Source: Chryseobacterium herbae
GTDB taxonomy: Bacteria; Bacteroidota; Bacteroidia; Flavobacteriales; Weeksellaceae
Direction of reading: 5' to 3'
Length of the DNA: 64,000 bases
NCBI RefSeq assembly: GCF_025154075.1
Contig: NZ_JAOAMU010000005.1
Location: 303,749-367,748 of the forward strand
Of this stretch, positions 50,604 to 59,859 are shown in pieces. A program made the position numbers and the translations under genes. Each line of letters begins with the position of its first letter. Positions within the stretch are counted from its first letter, which is position 1. The notes beneath the pieces are model-generated. The model was given only the letters and a program-made list of their open reading frames with translations, searched no databases and had not been told where the DNA came from.

Positions 50604-51125
50604 ATGACAACAAACCTAAATCTAAAAGATATGACCAAAACAATTTTAATCGCCACGGATTACTCTCTTGAGTCACTGAACATATTAAAAAAAGTACTGA
50701 AAGAGAAAGAAGCATCGGAAGACCAGAATCAGTATAATATTCTTTTGGTTTCAGGATATGAAGCAGGAGATTCTATCAGAGATCTTCTTTTCAATACCAA
50801 AAACACGGTCTTCAATAAAATCAGACCCCAGGAGTTCTGTGATGCTTACGGAATCATCAGAAACAAATATCCTCACTTAGTCAATAAGATCGTCTGCGAT
50901 ATTTTCACGGGAAGCTTTCAAAGGACTTTCAACAATTACGTAAGCGCAGAGCATATAGAAGAAGCCTACTATTCTCCATCTATTAAAAGTAAGGGCAAAG
51001 GAAAATTTGATATTGCCCCTTATATCAAAAAATGCAAAGACCTTAAAGTTCAGGAAATCAAAGTGGAAATGCCTGAGAGACTTCCGGAAAGAGGAAGACT
51101 GGCTCAGATCTTTGTAGAGGTCTAA
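50604..51125 (+). CDS. UspA-like N-terminus protein, unknown
   Basis: Encodes 173 residues. The N-terminal DMTKTILIATDYSLESLNILKKVLKEKE resembles the first strand and helix of universal stress proteins, but the rest lacks the UspA ATP-binding G-2x-G-9x-GS pattern. The middle and C-terminal parts are basic, with IKSKGKGKFDIAPYIKKCKDL. The ATG at 50604 is the first after the -7 box; 50631 is an alternative. It is followed at 34 bases by a DUF1275 membrane protein, so they are likely co-transcribed. The function is unknown. Confidence 0.7.
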   Translation: MTTNLNLKDMTKTILIATDYSLESLNILKKVLKEKEASEDQNQYNILLVSGYEAGDSIRDLLFNTKNTVFNKIRPQEFCDAYGIIRNKYPHLVNKIVCDIFTGSFQRTFNNYVSAEHIEEAYYSPSIKSKGKGKFDIAPYIKKCKDLKVQEIKVEMPERLPERGRLAQIFVEV

Positions 51126-51159
51126 AAAAAATACATCAACACCATAAAAAAGAATAAAA

Positions 51160-51987
51160 ATGTTAAGAAATTATAGTAACAGCCGAACGTTGGGAGACAA
51201 TATCAGATTGGGGACGCTAACTGCATTCACTGCAGGTACTATAAATATTGCCTCCCTGTTAATTTTCCTCTCTTTTACATCGAACGTAACAGGACACTAC
51301 GCTATATTGGCAGCGGAAATCAGCAAAGGAAACTGGACGCAGGTGGCTGTGGTAGGAGCATGGATCTTCCTGTTCTTCTTCGGAAGCTTTGTGTCTAACT
51401 TCATCGTGATCAACTTCAATAAAAAGAGTAAGTATTTTGCCCACTCTATGCCGATTGCGCTGGAAATCATATGTTTATTGTTTGTAGGGATATATGGACA
51501 ATTTTATTATCAGAAAACACTGGAAGAAACAGAATATCTGGTAGCCCTGATGCTTTTTGCCACCGGACTTCAGAACGGGCTTACCGCGAGTATCTCCAAC
51601 TTCTCGGTGAAAACAACCCACCTTACGGGTACTACCACCGATCTTGGAATCCTGCTTTCCATGTTTACGAAAAAGAAATATAGAAAGAGCGCTGAACTGA
51701 TTGCAAGGGCAAAACTGCTGACGAGTATTATGGCGGCCTATGTTTTAGGAGCTGTGTTCTCAGGATTGACATATTATTATCTTGAATTCAGGGTGTTTTA
51801 TGTGATCAGTTTGTGTCTTTTAATTGTGATCGGGTATGATGCCTACAAAATTCATATCAGACACTTTAATACCAGATACCGCTACAGCAGGATTTATAAG
51901 AAACCGAATATATTGGCTTCTCTGTATGATAAAGTACACGGAATTCCGAAAAGAAAAGAAAAAAGAACGCTTGTTTTTGACGAATGA
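51160..51987 (+). CDS. DUF1275 (YoaK) family membrane protein
   Basis: Encodes 275 residues with six to seven predicted membrane helices. Signature stretches are TLTAFTAGTINIASLLIFLSFTSNVTGHY and FATGLQNGLTASISNFSVKTTHLTGTTTDLG, typical of DUF1275. The C-terminus is a basic cytoplasmic tail. The function of the family is unproven; it is thought to be a transporter. Confidence 0.88.
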   Translation: MLRNYSNSRTLGDNIRLGTLTAFTAGTINIASLLIFLSFTSNVTGHYAILAAEISKGNWTQVAVVGAWIFLFFFGSFVSNFIVINFNKKSKYFAHSMPIALEIICLLFVGIYGQFYYQKTLEETEYLVALMLFATGLQNGLTASISNFSVKTTHLTGTTTDLGILLSMFTKKKYRKSAELIARAKLLTSIMAAYVLGAVFSGLTYYYLEFRVFYVISLCLLIVIGYDAYKIHIRHFNTRYRYSRIYKKPNILASLYDKVHGIPKRKEKRTLVFDE

Positions 51988-52043
51988 GCCGTGAAGAGAT
52001 AAAGTAAATATCAGTATTATTTTTGTGTAAACTAGCTGTGAAG

Positions 52044-52080
52044 CACCCCTTTTCGATGGTAGAGAAGGGGTGTTCTTCTT
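52044..52080 (+). terminator. Terminator after DUF1275 gene
   Basis: CACCCCTTTTC (52044-52054) pairs with GAGAAGGGGTG (52062-52072) with one G-T pair, loop GATGGTA, then TTCTTCTTT. Confidence 0.8.
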
Positions 52081-52478
52081 TAAATTAGAAATTTCCGTAA
52101 GTTCTTTTTTTAGAACCTGTTTAATTAACTTGAATTTGGGTTAAGAACAAAGAATAAAGAACGAAGATGACAGACATTAGATCGGGATAAGAACATTTAG
52201 ATAATAAGATTGAAAAAAGAAAGATTGGAATTACTATTTATCCTTATGATAAGGCTCAAAACCTTGATGTACTGATCAGGTATTTCTGATAGCCTCCTAT
52301 ATATTCAATAGGAGCGGGCTTCAGCCCGCTTACAAAATATATGCAATGAAGAGGGCTTTAGCCAAAACTTGTTACTATTAACCGTGACAAGGTTAACAGG
52401 GCTGCCAATACTTAAGTAAGCTCAGACTTTCTGACCGTAATTAAAATAAATCGTTCTTATCCCAAACTCAGGTTATTT

Positions 52479-52642
52479 CACGCAAAGTTCGATTCTAATA
52501 CCGTACAGTATAAGGAGAGCAAAGAAGAAATCAATTTCATTGATTTGACTAAGCAAGCGTTATATCCGGTAGCTTCATCAGCGACGTAGTCGAACTCTTT
52601 GCTTAAAACTAAGCGCTATCAAAAAAAATCTTTACGTTAAAA
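52479..52642. repeat. Dispersed intergenic repeat, copy 2
   Basis: Closely matches 32271-32440 in the same orientation: CGCAAAGTTCGATT, CAGTATAAGGAGAGCAAAGAA, ATCAATTTCATTGATTTGACT, ATATCCGGTAGCTTCATCAG, GACGTAGTCGAACTCTTTGC and a TTTACGTTAAAA end. It contains an internal hairpin AAATCAA-TTTCA-TTGATTT. Confidence 0.75.
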
Positions 52643-52754
52643 AAAAGAACATCCTCTTTTCAATATTTTTTCCTCCACGAGGGATAAAAACAGAACTGCA
52701 CGGCAAATTGTGATTAAAATGTTGATAATTAAATTTTAATTCACGGTTTTATTG

Positions 52755-52785
52755 TTTTAATTCCCGTTTCCATTGACTATTTTTG
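52755..52785 (+). promoter_or_regulatory. mutL promoter
   Basis: TTTT (52755-52758), about 19 bases, then TATTTTTG (52778-52785). The upstream non-ATG start at 52790 falls near the transcription start, so the ATG at 52805 is chosen. Confidence 0.6.
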
Positions 52786-52804
52786 TAAGTTGATTAAACG
52801 TTTT

Positions 52805-54601
52805 ATGTCAGATATTATTCAGCTTTTACCGGATCATGTAGCTAACCAAATTGCGGCAGGAGAAGTGGTGCAGAGACCTGCGTCCATTGTGAAAGAACTT
52901 TTGGAAAATGCTATTGATGCAGACGCGTCCAAGATAGAATTGATTATCAGGGATGCCGGAAAAAACCTGATCCAGGTGGTGGACGACGGCAAAGGAATGT
53001 CCGAGACCGATGCTCGGATGGCGTTTGAAAGACATGCTACGTCAAAAATCAAAGGAACGGAAGATATCTTTAAGATCTCTACTAAAGGATTCAGAGGTGA
53101 GGCGTTGGCTTCTATCGCTGCGGTTTCCCAGGTTGAACTGAGAACAAAGCAGAATGATGCCAAGATCGGAACCAATATCTACATTGAAGGTGGAGTATTT
53201 CAGTTTCAGGACCCGATTCAGACGGTGGAAGGATCCAATTTTCTGGTGAAAAATCTGTTTTACAACGTTCCGGCCAGAAGAAAATTCCTTAAAAATAATA
53301 ATGTTGAATTCAGACATGTCATTGATGAATTCCAGCGAGTTGCTTTAGCTCATGAAAATCTGGAGTTTTCTCTTTTTCATGATGATGAAGCCGTTTTTAG
53401 ACTGAGAAAAGGAAGTCAGATGCAGCGTATTGTAGATGTTTTCGGACGTAAACTGCAGCCACAACTGATTCCGATCAAAGAAGATATTATCTGGTGTAAA
53501 CTTCACGGATTTGTTGCTAAGCCTGAAGGTGCTAAAAAATCGAGAGGGGAACAGTTTCTTTTCGTTAATGGGAGGTATTTCAGAAGTCCGTATTTCAATA
53601 AGGCAGTTCAGGAAGCTTTTGAAGGACTGCTTCTACCTGGATATGTTCCTACATTTTTCCTATATCTTGAAATGGATCCGGAAAAGATCGATGTGAATAT
53701 CCATCCTCAGAAAACAGAGGTGAAATTTGAAGACGAGCACCTGATTTTTGCTCTTCTTCGTTCTACCATCAAAAGATCTCTGGGAATTTATAACGTTTCT
53801 CCAAGCCTAGATTTTGATAAAGATCCGGAAATGGACGCGATGATGAATAAACCTTTTCCAAGCAAAGGAAATGGTGGCGGAGGTGTCATCAAGATGCCGG
53901 AAATTATTGTAGACAAAGACTACAATCCGTTTATTGAAGAGCGAAATGTGCGTCCTGAAGAAATTCAGAACCTTACGGAAATGTACCATCAGAATATGAC
54001 AGCAGAACCTTCGAAGATCAATTTATTTGAAGATGAAGATTTCGATGAAGACCTGATGAGGTTGCCGAACGGTTACTGGCTGTTCAATAAAGGAGATGTC
54101 ACCCTGATGCTGGATCTTGGAAGAATGCACAGACTGGTTGTTTCCGAAAACAATAAAACATCAAGGAAAAACAATATCAATGTCAACCCCAACAGCCATG
54201 CGTTGCTGTTTTCTCTCGAGTATCATATGAACGAAATTGAGAAGAGTAAATATAATTCTTTCAAAAAATTTCTTCCCGAACTCGGGTTTGACATGAAAAT
54301 TGCACATGAAAGCGTACTGAGAATAGATGCGCTTCCCGAAGGACTGAAAGAAACTCAGGCGATGAAGTTTCTGGAGAACCTTTTTGAGATCCTGGAATAT
54401 AAGACTGAAGAGGAATTTATGCAGTTTTATCTCAATCAGTGGAACAAAATGCATTCGAAATCAAGGTTCGATTTTATTTATAAGAAAGATGCGGAACAGG
54501 TCATCAAAGACTTTACAGCTTTAGGCTTCCCGGAGTTTTTGCCGGATGGCAAAAGATGTTTTTATGAAGTTCCGTTTAATGATTTTAAAAACAAATTTTA
54601 A
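52805..54601 (+). CDS. mutL: DNA mismatch repair protein MutL
   Basis: Encodes 598 residues. The GHKL ATPase N-terminus is intact: IAAGEVVQRPASIVKELLENAIDA, DDGKGM, HATSKI and GFRGEALASI. The C-terminal dimerisation domain is shorter, and where Bacteroidetes MutL usually has a DQHxxHE/R-type nuclease motif this sequence reads LDLGRMHRLVV, so endonuclease activity is doubtful. MutL links MutS to strand cutting. It heads a co-directional run with a rhomboid protease and two EEP proteins (3-, 9- and 77-base gaps). Confidence 0.95.
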   Translation: MSDIIQLLPDHVANQIAAGEVVQRPASIVKELLENAIDADASKIELIIRDAGKNLIQVVDDGKGMSETDARMAFERHATSKIKGTEDIFKISTKGFRGEALASIAAVSQVELRTKQNDAKIGTNIYIEGGVFQFQDPIQTVEGSNFLVKNLFYNVPARRKFLKNNNVEFRHVIDEFQRVALAHENLEFSLFHDDEAVFRLRKGSQMQRIVDVFGRKLQPQLIPIKEDIIWCKLHGFVAKPEGAKKSRGEQFLFVNGRYFRSPYFNKAVQEAFEGLLLPGYVPTFFLYLEMDPEKIDVNIHPQKTEVKFEDEHLIFALLRSTIKRSLGIYNVSPSLDFDKDPEMDAMMNKPFPSKGNGGGGVIKMPEIIVDKDYNPFIEERNVRPEEIQNLTEMYHQNMTAEPSKINLFEDEDFDEDLMRLPNGYWLFNKGDVTLMLDLGRMHRLVVSENNKTSRKNNINVNPNSHALLFSLEYHMNEIEKSKYNSFKKFLPELGFDMKIAHESVLRIDALPEGLKETQAMKFLENLFEILEYKTEEEFMQFYLNQWNKMHSKSRFDFIYKKDAEQVIKDFTALGFPEFLPDGKRCFYEVPFNDFKNKF

Positions 54602-54604
54602 AAA

Positions 54605-55333
54605 ATGTTTAACAATATACCGCCCATCACAAGGAATATTATCATTATTAATGTGATCGTATTCATTGGGACTTATTTTCTTGGAAATCAGGTCATCGGT
54701 TATCTTGCCGGCTTTTATCCTTTTTCTCCGTTTTTCCATTCATGGCAAATCATTACACATATGTTTATGCATGGAAGTATTATGCATATTTTATTTAATG
54801 TGCTGACACTGTACAGTTTCGGACCTATTCTGGAGCAGACACTAGGAGAAAAAAAATATCTGATTCTCTATTTTTTAAGCGGACTAGGAGCTTTTTTCCT
54901 TTTTAACTTATGGAATTTTGTTGAAGCTCAGCAGCTAATGAGTGAATTGCAGCAACTTGGGTTCAATGTGAATGCCTATCTGTCCGGAGCAAGTGTAGGA
55001 TTTAGTGGAGATGCAGCATCGGTTTTAAAACAGAAGGAACTGTTGGAGAGCTTTAAAGCGATTGTAGCTACACCAATGGTCGGTGCTTCCGGAGCTATTT
55101 TCGGAGTGGTAGCTGCCTTTGCTACTCTTTATCCTGATTCAAAGATAATGATGATGTTTATTCCGATTCCGATCAAAGTTAAATATCTGATGCCTATCGT
55201 CATCGTAGTTTCTATATACCTTGGAGTTTCCGGAAACGGAGGCGGTATTGCTCACCTGGCGCACGTTGGAGGCGCACTGGTTGGCTGGATTCTTGCTAGG
55301 ATATGGAAAAAACATCTGTATAGATTCAATTAG
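54605..55333 (+). CDS. Rhomboid family intramembrane serine protease
   Basis: Encodes 242 residues with six membrane helices. The catalytic pair is Ser in VGASGAIFG (about residue 162) and His in HLAHVGGALVG (about residue 222). The early SWQIITHMFMHGSIMHILFNVLTLYSFG matches the rhomboid N-terminal signature. A 60-residue insertion lies between helices 3 and 4 (about 105-155). It cleaves membrane proteins; the substrate is unknown. Starts 3 bases after mutL. Confidence 0.92.
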   Translation: MFNNIPPITRNIIIINVIVFIGTYFLGNQVIGYLAGFYPFSPFFHSWQIITHMFMHGSIMHILFNVLTLYSFGPILEQTLGEKKYLILYFLSGLGAFFLFNLWNFVEAQQLMSELQQLGFNVNAYLSGASVGFSGDAASVLKQKELLESFKAIVATPMVGASGAIFGVVAAFATLYPDSKIMMMFIPIPIKVKYLMPIVIVVSIYLGVSGNGGGIAHLAHVGGALVGWILARIWKKHLYRFN

Positions 55334-55342
55334 AAAAAGTCT

Positions 55343-56332
55343 GTGAAAGTTTTCCGTCTTATCATATTAATTCTGCACGTAGGCATATTGTTCCTGCTGT
55401 TGGGTACGTTGTTAAATGCATACGTTCCGCCTAAGATATTTCCGTGGTTCAATCTGCTTTCTTTAGGATTTCCTGTACTGATTATTATTTATGGAGTATT
55501 CACTGTTTTCTGGCTTTTTAGCTGGAAAAAAAGAACTTTTGCATTTATGCTGGCAGGACTTCTCTTGATGAATCCCGTACAGAGATGGATCAATTTCACT
55601 TCTGACCAAAAAGAGACGGCAGATCTGAAAGTGATTTCCTTTAATATCAAATCTGGTTCTTTAGGTGCAGACAATATTGAAAAATATCTGAATGATGCCA
55701 ATGCTGATGTTGTTATGCTTCAGGAGGCCGGAGGAAAAGTTTCTGTAAAAGGAATGGACGTAGTGCATAACAACGGAATCCTCAAAGTCTTCACAAAACA
55801 TAAAATAATAGACTCCAAAGAGCTGATAAAGAGTGATTATAAGAGCAATAATGGCTATGCTTCCCAGGCGGATATTGAAATTAAAGGGAAAACATACCGG
55901 TTTATCAATGTATATCTCGAGCCTTTTAAATTTGAAAAAGGGATGATCAAAATGGATGGGGTCAAAGAAGAGGATGAAAGGAAGATGAAAAATATCGTCA
56001 AAAGACTGATTCCGGTTTTTAAAAAACATCAGGATCAGGTCGATATTATTCAGGAAAGCATTGAAACATCACCTTATCCCGTTATTCTTGCCGGAGACTT
56101 TAATTCTGTTCCCAATTCTTACGAATATTATCACTTATCCGATGGGCTCGAAGACGCTTTTGTAAAAGCAGGAAAGGGGAGCGCAACCAGCTTCCATGAC
56201 TACAAATTTCCGATCAGGATTGATTATATTTTTACCTCAAAAACAATACATCCGGTGACTTATAAAGTAGACCGAACTGTAAAGCTTTCAGATCATTATC
56301 CGGTGATAGGAACATTTTCACTAACACATTAA
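55343..56332 (+). CDS. Membrane-anchored endonuclease/exonuclease/phosphatase protein 1
   Basis: Encodes 329 residues from a GTG start. Three N-terminal membrane helices (residues 5-75) precede an EEP domain: VISFNIKSG, VMLQEAGG, LAGDFNSVPNSYEY, RIDYIFTS and LSDHYPVIG supply the metal and catalytic residues. The active domain likely faces the periplasm. It may act on nucleic acid, phospholipid or inositol phosphates. It is a tandem duplicate of the next gene. Confidence 0.9.
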   Translation: MKVFRLIILILHVGILFLLLGTLLNAYVPPKIFPWFNLLSLGFPVLIIIYGVFTVFWLFSWKKRTFAFMLAGLLLMNPVQRWINFTSDQKETADLKVISFNIKSGSLGADNIEKYLNDANADVVMLQEAGGKVSVKGMDVVHNNGILKVFTKHKIIDSKELIKSDYKSNNGYASQADIEIKGKTYRFINVYLEPFKFEKGMIKMDGVKEEDERKMKNIVKRLIPVFKKHQDQVDIIQESIETSPYPVILAGDFNSVPNSYEYYHLSDGLEDAFVKAGKGSATSFHDYKFPIRIDYIFTSKTIHPVTYKVDRTVKLSDHYPVIGTFSLTH

Positions 56333-56409
56333 TAATCATAAAATTAGTTAAAACTTTTGTGCTTGGTAGGGTTTTTGATGAAGAGAAGCGTACCCTAGTC
56401 CGTTATTTC

Positions 56410-57384
56410 ATGAAGCCGAGCCAGTTATTACTATTTATTCATATTCTTGTTGCCGTGTTGCTCTTATGCACATTGGGAAACGCATGGATTCCACCTAATT
56501 TTTTGGGCTCCCTAAACCTACTTTCCCTTGGTTTCCCCTATCTGATTATCGTATATGTCCTTCTTACACTGGTTTGGATCGTTAAAAGAAAGAAAATAGC
56601 CATTGCATTTTTATTGGGAACATTTCTTTTCTACAACCCTGTGAGACGGTGGGTGAATTTTTCACCAAAAACAGAAAATTTTAAGTCCATCAGAGATATC
56701 AAAGTGATTACGTTTAATGTAAAATATGGAGATTTCGGCTGGGATAAAGTGAAAAAATACATCGCAGATCAGGATGCAGATATTATTCTGGTTCAGGAGA
56801 AAGACACCAATAGGGCCATCAGAAAGGATATGATAAAATATCCTTCCGTGATTCTGAAGACAAAACATAAAATTGTAAGACAGGAAAAACTGATTGAAGA
56901 AAGTGCGAGAGGAAACTCTTTTTATGCCGATGTAGATATCAACGGAAAGATCATAAGAGTGGTGAATGTATATCTGGAACCTTTCAGACTGCACAAATCC
57001 ATGCTTAAATTTGATGGTTTTGCCAAAGAAGGCGGGAAGATAGCAAACCTTATTTCCCATATGACGCCTACCTTTAAAGCCCATGAAGACCAGATCAGAA
57101 AGATCCGTAAAGTAATCGATTTTTCACCTTATCCGGTGATTCTGGCTGGAGATTTTAACTCGGTCCCCAATTCTTATGAATATTATAATCTGGGGAAAGA
57201 TCTTCAGGACGCCTTCCTTACCGTAGGAAACGGAGCATCTACCAGTTTTCATGATTATAAAGTACCTCTTAGAATCGACTATATCTTTACTTCAAAGTCT
57301 ATCGTTCCTTTAAGCTATAAAGTAGATCATGCTGTAAAATTATCGGATCACTATCCTGTAATTGCAGAATTTCTGCTAAATTAG
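56410..57384 (+). CDS. Membrane-anchored endonuclease/exonuclease/phosphatase protein 2
   Basis: Encodes 324 residues with the same plan as the previous gene: three membrane helices, then VITFNVKYG, ILVQEKD, LAGDFNSVPNSYEY, RIDYIFTS and LSDHYPVI. Motifs are almost identical while the substrate-facing segment between them has diverged, suggesting related but distinct substrates. The ATG at 56410 gives an N-terminus matching the paralogue; a longer GTG start at 56359 is less likely. Four bases before the lipoprotein gene. Confidence 0.9.
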   Translation: MKPSQLLLFIHILVAVLLLCTLGNAWIPPNFLGSLNLLSLGFPYLIIVYVLLTLVWIVKRKKIAIAFLLGTFLFYNPVRRWVNFSPKTENFKSIRDIKVITFNVKYGDFGWDKVKKYIADQDADIILVQEKDTNRAIRKDMIKYPSVILKTKHKIVRQEKLIEESARGNSFYADVDINGKIIRVVNVYLEPFRLHKSMLKFDGFAKEGGKIANLISHMTPTFKAHEDQIRKIRKVIDFSPYPVILAGDFNSVPNSYEYYNLGKDLQDAFLTVGNGASTSFHDYKVPLRIDYIFTSKSIVPLSYKVDHAVKLSDHYPVIAEFLLN

Positions 57385-57388
57385 TTCC

Positions 57389-57751
57389 ATGAAAAATTTA
57401 CTCTCTGCGGTTTTTGTGATTCTGCTTTTGCTATCGGCCTGTTCAAAGAAAGAAACACCGGGTTTTGCAGCAGACGAGCAGGTGAAAGTTCATTATGATA
57501 CCGCTGCTGTTGATTCATTTTCAACAGGCGCCACATCGGTAGATATTGTCCGCCAGATCAGAATGTCATCGCAGAAATACCAGGATTCTATAAAACAGGC
57601 TGAAAAACTTCAGAAAGAAGAGCAGAAGCTGAAAGAAGAGCTCGAAAAAGAAAATAAAAAGAAACTGGAAGAGGAAAAAAAGAAGACGGACGCAGAGAAG
57701 AAACAGAAATCATCAGACACTCCACCCGCCAATGGAGCAAAGACAGAATAA
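57389..57751 (+). CDS. Lipoprotein with charged coiled-coil tail
   Basis: Encodes 120 residues. The signal ends in LSAC (lipid Cys18). The mature part has a short beta-like region and a long Lys/Glu-rich coiled coil (about residues 67-105). It starts 4 bases after the second EEP gene, so it is probably the last gene of the mutL-rhomboid-EEP unit. The function is unknown; it may tether a complex to a membrane. Confidence 0.82.
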   Translation: MKNLLSAVFVILLLLSACSKKETPGFAADEQVKVHYDTAAVDSFSTGATSVDIVRQIRMSSQKYQDSIKQAEKLQKEEQKLKEELEKENKKKLEEEKKKTDAEKKQKSSDTPPANGAKTE

Positions 57752-57791
57752 AATTCACCAAATATTAAAAACCTTTTAAAAAATATAAAAT

Positions 57792-58169
57792 ATGAAAAAA
57801 CAAATCTTAGTAGCAGCTGCCATCGCAGTATTTGCTGTATCATGCACAAAATCTACCACTAAAACAGAACAGGTTGAAGGTACTGACGGATCTGTAACGA
57901 CCACCACGACTACTGTTTCTGAAACATCTCCTCACGTAGATACCGCTAAAATAGACAAGGCGAAGGAAGATGTAAAATCTAAAGTAGATGCAGCAGGAAA
58001 CAAAATAGACGAAGCTGCCCAAAAAACGAAGGAAGATCTTAATAAAGCAGGAAAAGACATCAAAGCAGGAGCGAAAGAAGTTGGTCAGGATGTAAAAGAT
58101 GCCGCTGCAAAAGGCGCTGCCAAAGTAGAAGAGGGAGCGAAGAAATTGAAAGAAGACTTAAAGAAATAG
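57792..58169 (+). CDS. Amphipathic-repeat lipoprotein (LEA-like)
   Basis: Encodes 125 residues. The signal ends AVSC (lipid Cys18). After a Thr-rich linker, residues 50-125 form repeating amphipathic helices with Lys-Asp-Ala themes (KAKEDVKSKVDAAGNKIDEA, GKDIKAGAKEVGQDVKDAAA), resembling LEA-like or YtxH-type sequences. The role is probably membrane or protein protection under stress. It is followed by a strong terminator. Confidence 0.8.
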   Translation: MKKQILVAAAIAVFAVSCTKSTTKTEQVEGTDGSVTTTTTTVSETSPHVDTAKIDKAKEDVKSKVDAAGNKIDEAAQKTKEDLNKAGKDIKAGAKEVGQDVKDAAAKGAAKVEEGAKKLKEDLKK

Positions 58170-58187
58170 TAAATACTAAAAATACAG

Positions 58188-58218
58188 AAAACGCAGTCAA
58201 ATTTTGGCTGCGTTTTTT
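58188..58218 (+). terminator. Terminator after LEA-like lipoprotein
   Basis: AAAACGCAGTC (58188-58198) pairs with GGCTGCGTTTT (58206-58216) with one G-T pair, then T. Confidence 0.85.
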
Positions 58219-58344
58219 ATGTGTTGTTTTTAGGGATCAGGGATCAGGGAGAAGTTGTCTTTAATAATAAATAAGTATCCAAATATTTTTTTGGATCTTC
58301 ATAACTTCCATCTTCCTGCTTCAGGCTTCCTTTCCTTCTTCTCA

Positions 58345-59859
58345 CTACCTGTTAAGTTCCAGTAAAGGATCTATATATTCCCTGTCGTTGCTCAGTCTAG
58401 GGACTTTATTCTGGCCGCCTAGTTTTCCTTTGGACTCTAGCCATTGGTAGAAAAGATCGGGTTTTGCGATGTGAACAATCGGTCTTTTCAAGGTAAGATT
58501 GTTGTATCTTTTAGCTTCGTAATCCGAATTGATCGTTTTTAAATGATGATCAAAAGCATCCGTAAAACGTTCCAGATCATCCGGATGATGACTGAATTCG
58601 AAGATCCATTCATGGGCACCACCTTCGTTCTCTTTCATAAAAACAGGGGCGCCGGTGAAGTCTGTAATACTTGCTCCGGTCACTTCGCAGGCCTTTGAAA
58701 GGGCAGATTCCACATTCGTGATCATAAGCTCTTCCCCGAAAGCATTGATATAATGTTTGGTTCTTCCCGTAATTTTTATTCTGAAAGGATTGATGGAGGT
58801 AAATACCACGGTGTCACCGATCAGGTATCTCCACAGTCCGCCATTGGTCGTGATCACCATCGCATAGTTTTTTCCAACTTCAACATCTTCCAGACTCACT
58901 ACTTTCGGATTAGAAAAATGAAACTGATCCATTGGAATGAATTCGTAAAAAATACCATAATCCAGCATCAGCAGCATTTCGTCGCTGTCCGATCTGTCCT
59001 GGATTCCGAAGAAGCCTTCAGAAGCATTGTAAATTTCGTAGTAATTGATCTTTTTCCCAATGATCTGTCTGTATTGGTCCTTGTAGGGCTTGAAACTAAT
59101 TCCGCCGTGAAAAAAGACCTCTAAATTAGGCCATAGCTCAGAAATACTTCCACTGTCGGTTTCTTTTAAAACCCTTTGAAGAAGTACCATCATCCAGCTA
59201 GGCACCCCAAGGATACTTCCTACATCTTCATTTTTTACTTCTGAGGTGATGGCTTTAAGCTTGCTCTCCCACTCAGACATTAAGGAAACCTTTTTGCTTG
59301 GTGTTGTGGTGATTTCTACCCAAAAAGGAAGATTATCAATTAAGATAGCAGACAAATCCCCGAATTTGGTATTAAAATCTGCGTGGAGCTCAGAGCTGCC
59401 GCCCAAACGTAGGTTTTTATTGGTGAAAAGCTGATTATCAGGATGGTTGTTGGCATAGATAGATACCATATCTTTTCCTGCTTTCATGTGGCAGTATTCC
59501 AGACTTTCCGTGGAAATAGGGATGAACTTGCTTTTTGCATTGGTCGTTCCTGAGGATTTTGCAAAATGCTTGATGTATCCCGGCCAGCTTACGTCCTTGT
59601 GTCCCTGTCTTGCTCTTTCGATAAAAGGCTCAAAATCTTCATAAGTAACGATCGGGACCTTGTTTTTAAAGTCCTGGTAGCTTGAAATTGAATTGAAGCC
59701 ATATGCTTTGCCGTATTCAGTGTCTTCAGCATGAAATAGCTGGGAAAAGAGTATACCTTTCTGAGTTTCAATGGGATGGTCCATGAAATTCTGAATCTGA
59801 TCTATTCTTTGACGGATAAACCAGTTGACTACAGTATTGAAAAGTGCCTTTGTTGCCAT
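58345..59859 (-). CDS. GH3-family acyl-adenylate enzyme
   Basis: Encodes 504 residues of the GH3 (auxin-responsive promoter) family, known in plants for conjugating amino acids to acyl acids via adenylates; bacterial members are uncharacterised. Visible motifs are KSSGTTNAKSKFIPIS (ATP-binding), YNASEGFFGIQD and GKNYAMVITTNGGLWRYLIGD. The N-terminus is MATKALFNTVVNWFIRQRIDQIQNFMDHP. Cytoplasmic, single gene. The substrate is unknown. Confidence 0.9.
   Translation of the reverse strand: MATKALFNTVVNWFIRQRIDQIQNFMDHPIETQKGILFSQLFHAEDTEYGKAYGFNSISSYQDFKNKVPIVTYEDFEPFIERARQGHKDVSWPGYIKHFAKSSGTTNAKSKFIPISTESLEYCHMKAGKDMVSIYANNHPDNQLFTNKNLRLGGSSELHADFNTKFGDLSAILIDNLPFWVEITTTPSKKVSLMSEWESKLKAITSEVKNEDVGSILGVPSWMMVLLQRVLKETDSGSISELWPNLEVFFHGGISFKPYKDQYRQIIGKKINYYEIYNASEGFFGIQDRSDSDEMLLMLDYGIFYEFIPMDQFHFSNPKVVSLEDVEVGKNYAMVITTNGGLWRYLIGDTVVFTSINPFRIKITGRTKHYINAFGEELMITNVESALSKACEVTGASITDFTGAPVFMKENEGGAHEWIFEFSHHPDDLERFTDAFDHHLKTINSDYEAKRYNNLTLKRPIVHIAKPDLFYQWLESKGKLGGQNKVPRLSNDREYIDPLLELNR

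Larger units (their letters stand above)
51988..52804. other. 817-bp gap: terminator, hairpin element, dispersed repeat
   Basis: No gene. Contains a terminator (52044-52080), a paired hairpin element at about 52309-52355 (AGCGGGCT-TC-AGCCCGCT, then GGGCTTTAGCC), copy 2 of the dispersed repeat (52479-52642), and the mutL promoter (52755-52785). Confidence 0.65.
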
